In this document: positions 7,668 through 15,289 of the stretch, piece by piece
How the letters are laid out: every line of letters starts with the position of its first letter
How positions within the stretch are numbered: the first letter of the stretch is position 1
DNA from: CAZDHT01 sp964505325
GTDB taxonomy: Bacteria; Planctomycetota; PUPC01
DNA length: 15,320 bases
Direction of reading: 5' to 3'
Assembly: GCA_964505325.1 (NCBI GenBank)
Contig: CAZDHT010000109.1
Coordinates: 1 to 15,320 of the forward strand
Program-made: the position numbers and the translations under genes
Notes under the pieces: generated by a model
The model's input: the letters and a program-made list of their open reading frames with translations, nothing else
Told to the model about the DNA's origin: nothing
The model's database searches: none

Positions 7668-10600
7668 TCACAGCTTCTTCAGGCGTTCCTGGGCGTTGCG
7701 GTTGTAGTGCTGGAACCGCGGCTGCCACTTCTTGTTGACCATCTCTTCGTAGAGCTTCCGGGCTTCGTCCTTCCGGCCCATCTGCCGCAGCAGTTCCGCC
7801 CGGTGCCAGATCCAGTCGCCGTTGGTCGGCTCCACCTCGTAGGCCCTGGCATACCACCCCTGGCCCGCCTCGCGGTCGCCTTGGCTGACATACCACGCCC
7901 CCACCTGGTAGTACGACTGGCCGTCCTTGGGCTTCTCGTCGATGATGGTCGAGAGCACCCGCCAGGCGGTCGCGTTGTCATCCGCCGTGCGGTGCAGCGA
8001 GGCAAGCTGTTGATACAACTGCGTGTTGCCCGCATCGACCTGCTTCCACATCCGCCAGACCCCGGCGGCCCGTTCCACCGCCTCGTGCAGCTCGCGCTTC
8101 GCCTGATGTGATCCGGGCGTGGCCTTGACGGCGCTCGCGCACTGCCCGACCCGGCCGGTCAACTGACTCCACAGCCACTGGTACCGCTGCCGGAACAGGT
8201 AGACGTTGATCCGCTTCGGCATATAGGGTTTCTCCGCCTCGATGGCCCGCAGCTCATAGTCCACCGCCAGCTTCGGCTTGTTGACCTGTTGGGCCAGGCG
8301 TGCGGCCGACGCCAGCAGCGCCGGGGACGGCTCAATCGCCGCCTTCTTCAGCGCGGCGAAGATCTCCTCGTAGGCCTTCCACGCCTCCGCCCGCAGGCCC
8401 ATCGCCCACTGAGATTGAGCCAGCGCCAGCTTCCAGGTCAGCGGCAGCTCCTTGCCCATCAGCTCGCGGGCGCGGTCGATCGCGACCGACGCGAGATCCT
8501 TCTCGCCGTGCGGATGGGCGAACTCGGCGAACCGCAACAGCGCCCCGACGTCCTTGCTCTTCATCGCCAGCCGGAACCACTGGTTGACCACGCCGTGCCA
8601 TCGCTTGCTCGACTTCTTGAGGGCCGTGGCCATCGGCGAAGACACGGGGACCTCCCAGCCCTTTTCGGTCATCTCCTTGTGGAAGTCCTCGAAGGCCCGA
8701 GCGATCTTGTCCGTCTGACCGTGCTGAGCGGCGCTGGACAACGCCACGAACCGCCAGCGCGGCAGACGCGCCAGCTCGAGCCAGACATCCTCGTTCCCCC
8801 CGCAGTAGATGGCCGCCGCGTAGAGCAGCGGCGACTCGGGGTATTCCCTCATGAGCCGCCGCGCGACTTTCGCTCGGTCGGCGCCGCCGTAGTGAGTCAC
8901 GGAATAGGCCGTCAGGTGCCCGACGAACGTGCCGCGGTTCTCCTCGGCTGCCGCCGCCTCCTTCATCTTGCCGGTGTCGCCCAGGCCCCGCCAGTACTGC
9001 ATCAGTGGATACCCGGGCAGCTCGAACTCCTTGCTGTTCCAGTCCGAATAGGCATAGCCGGTCGACCCGATGAGGGTCATGTCGCCGGCGGGCACCTTCG
9101 TCTGCCCGGCCTTGAGCCGCTCTTGCAGCGCAGCCCACAACGTCTGATAGGCCTGGTGCACGTGACCCCACGGATACTGCCAGCCGAAGTCCTGGATCTG
9201 CGCCAGGGTGAGGTGCCGCCGCAGGCGGGTCCGCTCGGCCAGCTTCGCCGGGTCGTCGCCGAGCTCCTTGAGCAGCGCCCCGTAGTGGGTCGGCCGTCGC
9301 AGCGGCATGTCCAGCACCACGATGTTCTTCAGCTTCGGCACGAACGGATCGAGCCGCGGCTCGGGGAGATCGACCCGGTAGCTGAAGGCCAAGGCGCTCT
9401 GATCGCCCGCGGACCACGTTCCTTCCGCTTTGCCGTCCTTGTATGTGTAGGTGCAGGTCAGCTTGGTCGTGCCGTCGACGGCCCACGTCTGCCCGCGCAG
9501 GAAGCCGCGGGCGTCGAACGTGACGAAGATCTCCAGCTTCGGGCGCTTCGCCTTTGCTGCCTTCCGGGGCGGGAGGGGGCTCAGGCGAATGGTGGTGTTT
9601 TCCCCGTTAACCGTTTCAAGGGCGACATTGAACACGCGGGCGAGCTCTTCCGGAGGCGGCATCAGGTGCGGCACGAGGCCCCGGATGCCGGCCAGGCGGC
9701 GCCCGGCCGCTCGCCGCGCCGCCAGCCCGAGCTCGGGGTAGACGTGGTACAGCGAAGTCCCGTCGCACACGAAGTCCTCGCGAAGGTACATCGACGAGGT
9801 CGTCGACCAGGCGAAGCGGTCCTCTCTTCCGGCCCATAGCTTGAACAGCACATCGCCTTTCTTGTTCACGTACTTGATCAGCATGTTGGGCGTCCGCCGG
9901 CGCGCCGCGGTGATCCGCTCCGCGGCCGCGGCCTCCACCCGGCCCCGCGGTTCCTTGCCGAACGCGGCCAGCACCAGCTCGGCGACATCGCCCCACGTGC
10001 TCTCGAGCGCCGGGGCGTAGCGGGTCAGGTCGACCATCGCCCGCGAGCCCGTCCACGCCTGGCACTGCGGCTGCTGAAACTCCCATCGCGTCGGCAGGAC
10101 GCTCCAGCCCTGATAGGACCAGAAGACGCCGGTGTTCTCGGCCAGCGCCGAGAGCTTGGGCAGCCGCTCGACGAGCCGGTCCAGCGCGGCCAGGACCTTG
10201 TCGCGTCGCTTACCGGGCCTCATCGCCCGGAGCTTCTCGCGGAGCGGGAGCAGGCGGTCCACCGCGAGCGTCGTCAGCGTCCCGGGCACGGCCCCCACCG
10301 CGTGGGCATAGCCCCGGAGCAGCAGCGGCGCGGCAGGGAGGTCCTCCTCCAGTTCGGGCAGTTGCGCCGTGTCCAGCAGCGCGTCTCGGTCGCGCGCAAG
10401 TACCATCATCGGCAAGTAAGCCTCGGCAAGCTCGTCACCGGCAACGATGGCGCGGCCGGCCCCCCGGTCATCCCAATCGCCGTAGCCCCAGTGGCCGTAG
10501 CGGCGGTTGTAGCTCCGAATGCGTTCGCGATCCTGGAACCAGCGCCCGATGCGAGCCTTCTCAAATACGTGAGCGTGTTGCCGTTTGAGCAGCTCGCCGC

Positions 10601-13600
10601 CCAGGGGCCGGAAGTAATCAACGGTCAGTTCGGAATACGTGGCGAGCAGATCCTCGGGCATGGGCGCGGCCGGCGGCGGTTTCAGGCGCAGCGCGGGCCC
10701 CCACGTGCCCGGTCTAATTGCCGTCCTGATGAACTCTCTGGAGAGCGCCTGGCCGTCCGCCAGCAAAAACGAGCCCGCCATAGAATACGAATTGTCGAAG
10801 AGGTAGCCGAGCGCCGGGATGTCGCCGATGATGGCCAGCTTGAGCCGCCTTTCCCGGCCGCTCGCCCAGTGAATCGCGTGGTGCTTGTAGTACAGGCCGT
10901 CCGTGCCCAGCAGAAGGCCGCCGCCGCCAATGCGGGCCGCATCGCCAGAGCCAGAGCGCAGGAAGCCGCCGAAGGGAGCGTTGGGGTCCAGCGGCGGAAA
11001 CATGAAGCCCGACTGGCGACCGTCACGGCTCCAGGGCAGCGACTGGAACGGCATCAGCTCCTCTCCCTTCGACTTCTGCTCTGCTCTCCAGAGGACGCCC
11101 CCAGCGACCAGCGGTCCCATCCCCAGGATCGGCCGCACCGATGTCTCGCTCTCCTCGACCGGTGTCGGCAGGAGCGGCGCGATCGAGCCGTACCCCGCCA
11201 CCGGCAGCCGGCCCGACAGCAGGGCCTGAAGGCGGAACCGCTCCGTCCGCCGCCGGTGGTGCTGGTATGGATAGTAGCCGTACAGCGGCACCTGTACCCG
11301 GAACTGCACGCTGTCCACGATCTCCTCGACCGTCTTCGGATGCCCGGGCGTGCCCTTGACGGCCCGCTCCGGCTCGCGCCACGGCTGATGTTCGAGCGGC
11401 TCGCGGACGACCCGGATCTTCTTCGGAGCCGGGTAGAGCTGCCAGTGATCCCTGCGGCCCATCTCGACCTTCCACTTCTTGTAGTCCGCCTCGTTCTCCA
11501 GCACGATCAGGCTGGTGAAGGGCGTGACCACGTAATACTCCTTGGCGAGCTTGATGATCTCGCTCTTGTGCTCGGCGGCGCTCTGCCGCAACAGGTGGTT
11601 GATGCGGGCGGAGGCCCACAGCCTCGGCGTGTATGCGGCGCCCGGCGCGGCCGCGATCAGGTCGTACTCCTTCTCGAATCTCTTCTGGCCGACGCGGCCG
11701 GTCAGCTTCATCCGGGCCGGCGGCTCCCGGTCCGTCCGGGCGAGGACGGTCAGCACCTCGCCGTCCGACACGGTGCCGGTGCTTGGGTACGCCTCGAGCT
11801 TCATCTCTTTTCCGCTGTCGTCGGCGAACGCGATGTTGATGTCGACCAGCCGCGGCGTGTTCAGCGCCGCGATCAGGTCGAAGATGCGCCAACGGATGTC
11901 CTCGCTGGGGTTGACCGTGGTGAACAGCCCGTTGGTCGCATCGGCCGCCGCCTGGAGAAAGCGGGCATCGACTTTCTTGCCGATGCCCAAGCCGATGAAG
12001 ACGCAGCTCTTGTGCAGCCGGCCGGCCAGACGTTCCGTCTCGGTGATGCCGTCGGTGGCTACGCCGTCGCCGAGGTACGCGACGTAGGGATTGTCGGCGC
12101 CGGACTTGTCGATCAGGTCGGACACCGCCTTGAGCGCCGCCTCTACGTTGGTGGCGCCCATCCGCTCGTCAACGCCGGCAAACGCGACGGCGTCGGCGCC
12201 GCGCGCGTCCCGCACGCTCATCAGCTCCTCGCGCCACACGCGCGCCTGCGTGTCCAGGTTGATCAGCGCAAACGAGTCCTCGTCGTCCGCTTCCTCCAGC
12301 AGGCGCTCGATGACGTAGGCCTGGGCCTTCACGTCGACGCTCGACCGCGAAGCGGAGACGTCGTTGATGATGAACCACTGGCGCGGCTTGGTCTCGACAG
12401 CGGCGTCCAGTCGCGGCTGGAGTCGTGCGAACAGGAACCGACTGCCGTTCTGCCGGAACGTGGCGAAGGGCAGCCCGGGGCCGTCGCCGTCCTCCGGCAC
12501 CAGGTGCAGGAGAAAGTCCTGGTTCGGCGGCACGTCGTGCGCCTCGTACGATATGTCGAGGTCGTGGCCGTCGATGTCGGTCTTGACGTCGTGGGTGCTG
12601 GACAGCGCCTTCGCCCTGCCTGCGGCGTTCTTGACGCGGACCCGGATCGACAGTTTCCCCGCCTTGTCGTTGGTGTGCTCCATCGGGAACCAGTAGCGCA
12701 GCGTGCCGTAGAGCTGCGGAAGGGTCTGCGTGTAGCTGAGGACGATGCGCTTCTCCTGCCGCCCGAACAGCGGAAACACTCGCATCTTGAAGACGTTTCC
12801 CTCCATCATCTCGAGCAGCGCCGGGTCGCGACGGCGATAGACGATGGACTCGTACACCTGGCGGCCGTACTGCCGCTCGACCATCCCGCCCTCGTTGAGC
12901 ACCCCGTTCACGTACATCGCGAGCCGGCTCAGCGAGGCGTCCGGCGGCAGCGGGAAGTAGAACGTCCCCTCGATCTGCCAGTTCAGATGATTGAAGAACG
13001 TCTGGTCGATGGTGGTGCGGGCGATGCCGTTCTCGATCACCACGTCGATGTGGTACCGGCGCAACTCGAGGCGGACCGGCTGCCCCCACGGATCGACGGC
13101 GACCAGTTCGCCGCTCGAATGCGTCTCGGTCTCGAACAGGTCCTTGCTCTCGAGGAGGTCTCGGGCCCAGTTGACCAGGTACGTGAAGCGCGGGGCGCGT
13201 TCGCGCGAAGGCGGTCCGGTCTTGAGGGCCGTGGCCTGCTGGCCGGCGCGGACCTCGAACCGGCCGCTGGAGTTGCTCACGTTCACACGGCCCTGGGCGA
13301 CCGCCACGAACGTGGACCCGGCCGTGGCGGCGACGGTGAACGTCGTGCCGTGCGCCTCGGCCCGTGCACGCGGCGTCTCGACCACGAACGGCTCGTCCGA
13401 GCGCGCCACGAACAGCAGAATCTGACCCTGCTCCAGAATCAGGTGACGTTTGCCGGCAACGGTGTACTTCGGCTTGCCCTTCGGATAAAGGACGGTCCCG
13501 TCGGCCAGGCTGAACTTCGACGGGCCGCGCGGCCTCAGACCGAACTCCTTCGTCGGCCGGTAAGGAAGGAACAACAGCGTCCCCACCAGGAAGATGACGA

Positions 13601-13811
13601 GTGCGGCGGCGGCAACCCGCAACCAGAGCGCAAACGGCCGATTCATAATGACCCTCCCGCGACCGGCAACGGCCGCCCGTTCGAATTGAGATTCGAGCTG
13701 CCTGAGCAGGCGCTCCTTCTGCCGCGCACCCATCCTGGGCGGGCCCTGGGCGTGGCGGAGCAACTGCGACAGGTTCTCGTCGAAAACGTCCTTCTCTGTT
13801 TCGTCCGACAT
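7668..13811 (-). CDS. Giant membrane-anchored FecR/VIT/VWA/TPR protein, probable anti-sigma partner of the adjacent ECF sigma factor
   Basis: A 2047-residue protein starting at the ATG at 13811, whose A is shared with the sigma gene's TGA; GGAGG lies 6 nt upstream. Residues 1-60 are a charged cytosolic segment, 61-83 one transmembrane helix, and the rest should be outside the cytoplasm. Residues about 100-195 form a FecR domain (TVAGKRHLILEQGQ, then ARAEAHGTTFTV). Residues about 240-385 are a VIT domain (RDPALLEMMEGNVFKMRVFP). Residues about 476-650 are a VWA domain with a complete metal site: DVSAS (D484, S486, S488), T554 and D582. A Tyr/Arg/Gly-rich stretch covers about 840-1120, and about 1150-1500 is unassigned, its end beta-rich and possibly LolA-like. 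Helical repeats follow, with clear TPRs at about 1790-1820 and 1945-2040. FecR proteins usually relay envelope signals to ECF sigma factors, and VIT/VWA domains bind proteins through a metal ion. The anti-sigma role is inference from gene order and topology. There is no zinc-finger HxxxCxxC motif. Confidence 0.88.
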   Translation of the reverse strand: MSDETEKDVFDENLSQLLRHAQGPPRMGARQKERLLRQLESQFERAAVAGRGRVIMNRPFALWLRVAAAALVIFLVGTLLFLPYRPTKEFGLRPRGPSKFSLADGTVLYPKGKPKYTVAGKRHLILEQGQILLFVARSDEPFVVETPRARAEAHGTTFTVAATAGSTFVAVAQGRVNVSNSSGRFEVRAGQQATALKTGPPSRERAPRFTYLVNWARDLLESKDLFETETHSSGELVAVDPWGQPVRLELRRYHIDVVIENGIARTTIDQTFFNHLNWQIEGTFYFPLPPDASLSRLAMYVNGVLNEGGMVERQYGRQVYESIVYRRRDPALLEMMEGNVFKMRVFPLFGRQEKRIVLSYTQTLPQLYGTLRYWFPMEHTNDKAGKLSIRVRVKNAAGRAKALSSTHDVKTDIDGHDLDISYEAHDVPPNQDFLLHLVPEDGDGPGLPFATFRQNGSRFLFARLQPRLDAAVETKPRQWFIINDVSASRSSVDVKAQAYVIERLLEEADDEDSFALINLDTQARVWREELMSVRDARGADAVAFAGVDERMGATNVEAALKAVSDLIDKSGADNPYVAYLGDGVATDGITETERLAGRLHKSCVFIGLGIGKKVDARFLQAAADATNGLFTTVNPSEDIRWRIFDLIAALNTPRLVDINIAFADDSGKEMKLEAYPSTGTVSDGEVLTVLARTDREPPARMKLTGRVGQKRFEKEYDLIAAAPGAAYTPRLWASARINHLLRQSAAEHKSEIIKLAKEYYVVTPFTSLIVLENEADYKKWKVEMGRRDHWQLYPAPKKIRVVREPLEHQPWREPERAVKGTPGHPKTVEEIVDSVQFRVQVPLYGYYPYQHHRRRTERFRLQALLSGRLPVAGYGSIAPLLPTPVEESETSVRPILGMGPLVAGGVLWRAEQKSKGEELMPFQSLPWSRDGRQSGFMFPPLDPNAPFGGFLRSGSGDAARIGGGGLLLGTDGLYYKHHAIHWASGRERRLKLAIIGDIPALGYLFDNSYSMAGSFLLADGQALSREFIRTAIRPGTWGPALRLKPPPAAPMPEDLLATYSELTVDYFRPLGGELLKRQHAHVFEKARIGRWFQDRERIRSYNRRYGHWGYGDWDDRGAGRAIVAGDELAEAYLPMMVLARDRDALLDTAQLPELEEDLPAAPLLLRGYAHAVGAVPGTLTTLAVDRLLPLREKLRAMRPGKRRDKVLAALDRLVERLPKLSALAENTGVFWSYQGWSVLPTRWEFQQPQCQAWTGSRAMVDLTRYAPALESTWGDVAELVLAAFGKEPRGRVEAAAAERITAARRRTPNMLIKYVNKKGDVLFKLWAGREDRFAWSTTSSMYLREDFVCDGTSLYHVYPELGLAARRAAGRRLAGIRGLVPHLMPPPEELARVFNVALETVNGENTTIRLSPLPPRKAAKAKRPKLEIFVTFDARGFLRGQTWAVDGTTKLTCTYTYKDGKAEGTWSAGDQSALAFSYRVDLPEPRLDPFVPKLKNIVVLDMPLRRPTHYGALLKELGDDPAKLAERTRLRRHLTLAQIQDFGWQYPWGHVHQAYQTLWAALQERLKAGQTKVPAGDMTLIGSTGYAYSDWNSKEFELPGYPLMQYWRGLGDTGKMKEAAAAEENRGTFVGHLTAYSVTHYGGADRAKVARRLMREYPESPLLYAAAIYCGGNEDVWLELARLPRWRFVALSSAAQHGQTDKIARAFEDFHKEMTEKGWEVPVSSPMATALKKSSKRWHGVVNQWFRLAMKSKDVGALLRFAEFAHPHGEKDLASVAIDRARELMGKELPLTWKLALAQSQWAMGLRAEAWKAYEEIFAALKKAAIEPSPALLASAARLAQQVNKPKLAVDYELRAIEAEKPYMPKRINVYLFRQRYQWLWSQLTGRVGQCASAVKATPGSHQAKRELHEAVERAAGVWRMWKQVDAGNTQLYQQLASLHRTADDNATAWRVLSTIIDEKPKDGQSYYQVGAWYVSQGDREAGQGWYARAYEVEPTNGDWIWHRAELLRQMGRKDEARKLYEEMVNKKWQPRFQHYNRNAQERLKKL

Positions 13812-14434
13812 CACACGCCTCCGAGTTCCTCGAGGTGGGGCATCGTCCCGGCGAGGGTCGCGAAGGTCTGCTTGAACGCCTTGCGCGCGCGCTTCAGCAG
13901 CCCCTTGATCGCGTCCGTCGTCGACTCGCTTTCATCCGCGATCTGTTTCAATGACTTGTCCTCCATGTATTTCGCCTGGAGGACGGAGCGATACGTCTCC
14001 GGCAGGTTGGCCAGGGTCATGCCGACGAGGCCCCGCGTCTCGCGGGCCTCCACCACGTCCGGTCCCAGCGGCGCGCGGTCCAGGTTGGCGTAGACGCGCT
14101 GGAGCGAATTGTCCACGGAATCCCACAGCGCGGCGAGCGGCTGGTGCCCGCGCTGCCGGAGCGCGTCGCGGATGCAATTTCGGGAGAGCGTACAGAGCCA
14201 GGCGATCATGGGGCCGCGTTCCGGGTCGAACCTGCCGAGCTGCTGGAGGGCGCGGGTGAAGGTCTCCTGGGTCACCTCGGAGGCGAGGTCCGGGTCCCGC
14301 CCCACGCGGTAGAAGGCGAAGCCATAGACCGCGTCGGCATGGAGATCGACCCACCGTGCGAGCGCGTGCTTGTCGCGGCGGCGCATCCGCCGCGCCAGTT
14401 CCGCGTCCGACTCCGTCCGTTTTGGTCGTGGCAA
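13811..14434 (-). CDS. ECF-type RNA polymerase sigma factor
   Basis: A 207-residue sigma-70 family protein. Region 2 spans about 28-98 (YGFAFYRVGRDPDLASEVTQ, then WLCTLSRNCIRDALRQ). Region 4 spans about 138-190 and includes the helix-turn-helix LKQIADESESTTDAIKGLLK. There is no sigma-70 region 3, as expected for the ECF group, and the length is typical. The chosen start is TTG at 14434 because GGAGG lies exactly 6 nt upstream (14445-14441). An in-frame ATG at 14548 would add 38 low-complexity Arg/Pro-rich residues, has no Shine-Dalgarno sequence and sits inside a TATAAT box. The TGA overlaps the next gene's ATG (TGATG), so the two proteins should be translationally coupled. That is the usual arrangement for a sigma factor and its anti-sigma partner. 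Its target promoters are not known. Confidence 0.9.
   Translation of the reverse strand: MPRPKRTESDAELARRMRRRDKHALARWVDLHADAVYGFAFYRVGRDPDLASEVTQETFTRALQQLGRFDPERGPMIAWLCTLSRNCIRDALRQRGHQPLAALWDSVDNSLQRVYANLDRAPLGPDVVEARETRGLVGMTLANLPETYRSVLQAKYMEDKSLKQIADESESTTDAIKGLLKRARKAFKQTFATLAGTMPHLEELGGV
13818..13822 (-). promoter_or_regulatory. Ribosome binding site inside the end of the sigma gene
   Basis: GGAGG in the last codons of the sigma gene lies 6 nt before the ATG at 13811. It supports that ATG over the adjacent in-frame GTG at 13814, which would be only 3 nt from the Shine-Dalgarno sequence. Confidence 0.7.
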
Positions 14435-14440
14435 GGGAGG

Positions 14441-14445
14441 CCTCC
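14441..14445 (-). promoter_or_regulatory. Ribosome binding site that selects a TTG start for the sigma gene
   Basis: GGAGG is followed by CCTCCC and then TTG (14434-14432). GGAGGCCTCC is a perfect 10-bp palindrome, so the Shine-Dalgarno sequence could also pair with its own spacer or with another transcript. Confidence 0.65.
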
Positions 14446-14546
14446 GCTCTGTGGGATCCCGTCTGTCGGATCGGGCGCTTCGTCCGTTTGCCCCCGTGGG
14501 GCGGAAACGGAGCCGGTAGACAGGGCCGCCGTACAGAAGCCCCGTC

Positions 14547-14574
14547 ATTATAGAATGTCAGCGAAGCGCGTCCA
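14547..14574 (-). promoter_or_regulatory. Putative housekeeping promoter of the sigma/anti-sigma operon
   Basis: On the minus strand a perfect TATAAT (14552-14547) is preceded, after a 16-nt spacer, by TGGACG (14574-14569), which matches TTGACA at 4 of 6 positions. Transcription would begin near 14540 and leave a leader of about 105 nt before the TTG start. The leader contains a small GCCCC-ACG-GGGGC hairpin (14490-14502 on the plus strand). The -10 box is clear, the -35 weak. Confidence 0.45.
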
Positions 14575-14679
14575 GGTGTCGCGGATTCTCAGGAATGCTT
14601 GGAAGAGGTTCATTCCGATGGCGACCGCGGAGATGCCGTCACGGAGAACGTGTCTCCATCTAACTCGGATATTTCACCA
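14548..14679 (-). pseudogene. Possible C-terminal remnant of an unidentified protein
   Basis: Read on the minus strand from a TGA near 14680 to a TAA at 14550-14548, the frame gives about 42 residues, including AVAIGMNLFQAFLRI and RDTWTRFADIL. The mix of hydrophobic and aromatic residues looks more protein-like than the surrounding frames. It has no start codon or ribosome binding site. Its stop lies inside the TATAAT box called for the sigma operon. It may be the tail of an old mobile-element gene cut by the CACAGAG-type repeat next to it, but I cannot name the family. Confidence 0.25.
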
Positions 14680-14697
14680 CAGAGATCGCAGAAGACC
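14666..14697 (+). repeat. CACAGAG-type dispersed repeat, copy 3
   Basis: It aligns with 309-339 with one substitution and a one-base shift. TTCACCACAGAGATCGCAGA (14673-14692) is identical to 316-335. It lies next to mobile-element remnants, about 14.3 kb from its partner. Confidence 0.65.
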
Positions 14698-14740
14698 ACA
14701 TTCGGGGCCTCGGGCCTTCGCCCCTCGGCCTCAACGAAAA

Positions 14741-14784
14741 TGTCGAATGACGGATGACGGATCAAATCCGAATGACGAATGACC
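14741..14784 (+). repeat. Short degenerate tandem repeat, GAATGACG-type
   Basis: Units close to (G/C)(A/G)ATGAC(G/C) recur four times: GAATGAC, GGATGAC, then after ATCAAATCC again GAATGAC and GAATGAC. Runs of this kind are, from memory, frequent in intergenic DNA of planctomycete-type genomes. It lies between the repeat at 14666 and the gene remnant at 14863. Confidence 0.55.
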
Positions 14785-14851
14785 AAAACAGCGTAGAAAT
14801 GGCGCGGCTCTTGAGGTATGAAGGGGCGTGTGAATACAAACCTCTAATCCC

Positions 14852-14857
14852 AGGAGG
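14852..14857 (+). promoter_or_regulatory. Ribosome binding site for the 14863 gene
   Basis: AGGAGG lies 5 nt before the ATG at 14863. The intact signal shows that the frameshifted gene downstream still has a usable translation start. Confidence 0.65.
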
Positions 14858-14862
14858 ACGCC

Positions 14863-15289
14863 ATGAAGCATTTTATACGGAAATACGAGGACAAAGTCAC
14901 CGGAAGTCTGAGCGGTTTTGGTCGGCTGGTTTTGCGCGGGACACTGCGGTCGCTGGCGGTGACGTGCGAAATGATGGGCTTTCTGGGCCGGATTGGAATC
15001 CTGTTGAAGCATTTCGGCGCGTTCGTGGAGGCGAAGACGGCGGAGTTGAAACGCGCGTCCCTGGAGACGGCGGGAGCGACTGGGGCGTCCGATCCGTTAC
15101 CTGCCGTCGAGTGCAACGCCTCAGGAGCCGGTGGCTCGCAGCATCGCCGAAGCCGATGGAGTTGCCGACGGTCTGGTTTGCGTCCTCACCCGCGTAGAGC
15201 CGTGTGCCACTTACGAAATCGTAACACTTCAGCCAAGTGAAGAGACGATGTGGCAAGAGGTGTCAGGACCCTTTTTCGGGCGACGGTGA
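14863..15289 (+). pseudogene. Frameshifted and truncated conserved hypothetical gene, probably of mobile-element origin
   Basis: The reading starts MKHFIRKYEDKVTGSLSGFG and continues through RLVLRGTLRSL to LKRASLETA. The frame then breaks. In the next frame the protein clearly continues as ERLGRPIRYLPSSATPQEPV, then ARSIAEADGVADGLVCVLTR and VEPCATYEI. Removing one G from the GGG at 15072-15074 restores GAG CGA CTG GGG CGT CCG and one continuous frame. From memory this matches a long, multicopy family of environmental bacteria (FIxxYxDxVxGxLSGFDRLVFRGTLR near the start, VLTxVEPC later) with no assigned function, often in many copies, which suggests a transposase-like role. After ATYEI, near 15219, the sequence changes character and stops at 15287-15289, so the 3' part seems lost or replaced. 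The frameshift could also be an assembly error. Confidence 0.6.
15219..15248. repeat. Hairpin carrying a 16-nt sequence shared with 403-418
   Basis: CGTAACACTTCAGCCA (15220-15235) is identical to 403-418. The local fold pairs TCGT (15219-15222) with ACGA (15245-15248) and CTTCA (15227-15231) with TGAAG (15238-15242) around GCCAAG, a degenerate version of the 404-431 stem-loop. It begins where similarity to the 14863 family appears to end, so it could mark an insertion boundary. Confidence 0.5.

Noticed and set aside
13812..13814. GTG start for the giant protein, one codon upstream
   Set aside because: The ATG at 13811 has the better 6-nt spacing from GGAGG. The difference is one residue.
10302..14093. 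1263-residue open frame on the plus strand
   Set aside because: It is antisense to the FecR/VIT/VWA gene and crosses into the sigma gene. Its composition mirrors the real gene (Leu/Arg/Val/Asp-rich) and it has no domains.
14897..15256. 119-residue minus-strand open frame at the right end
   Set aside because: It is opposite the frameshifted gene, whose plus-strand reading is far more protein-like across both frames.
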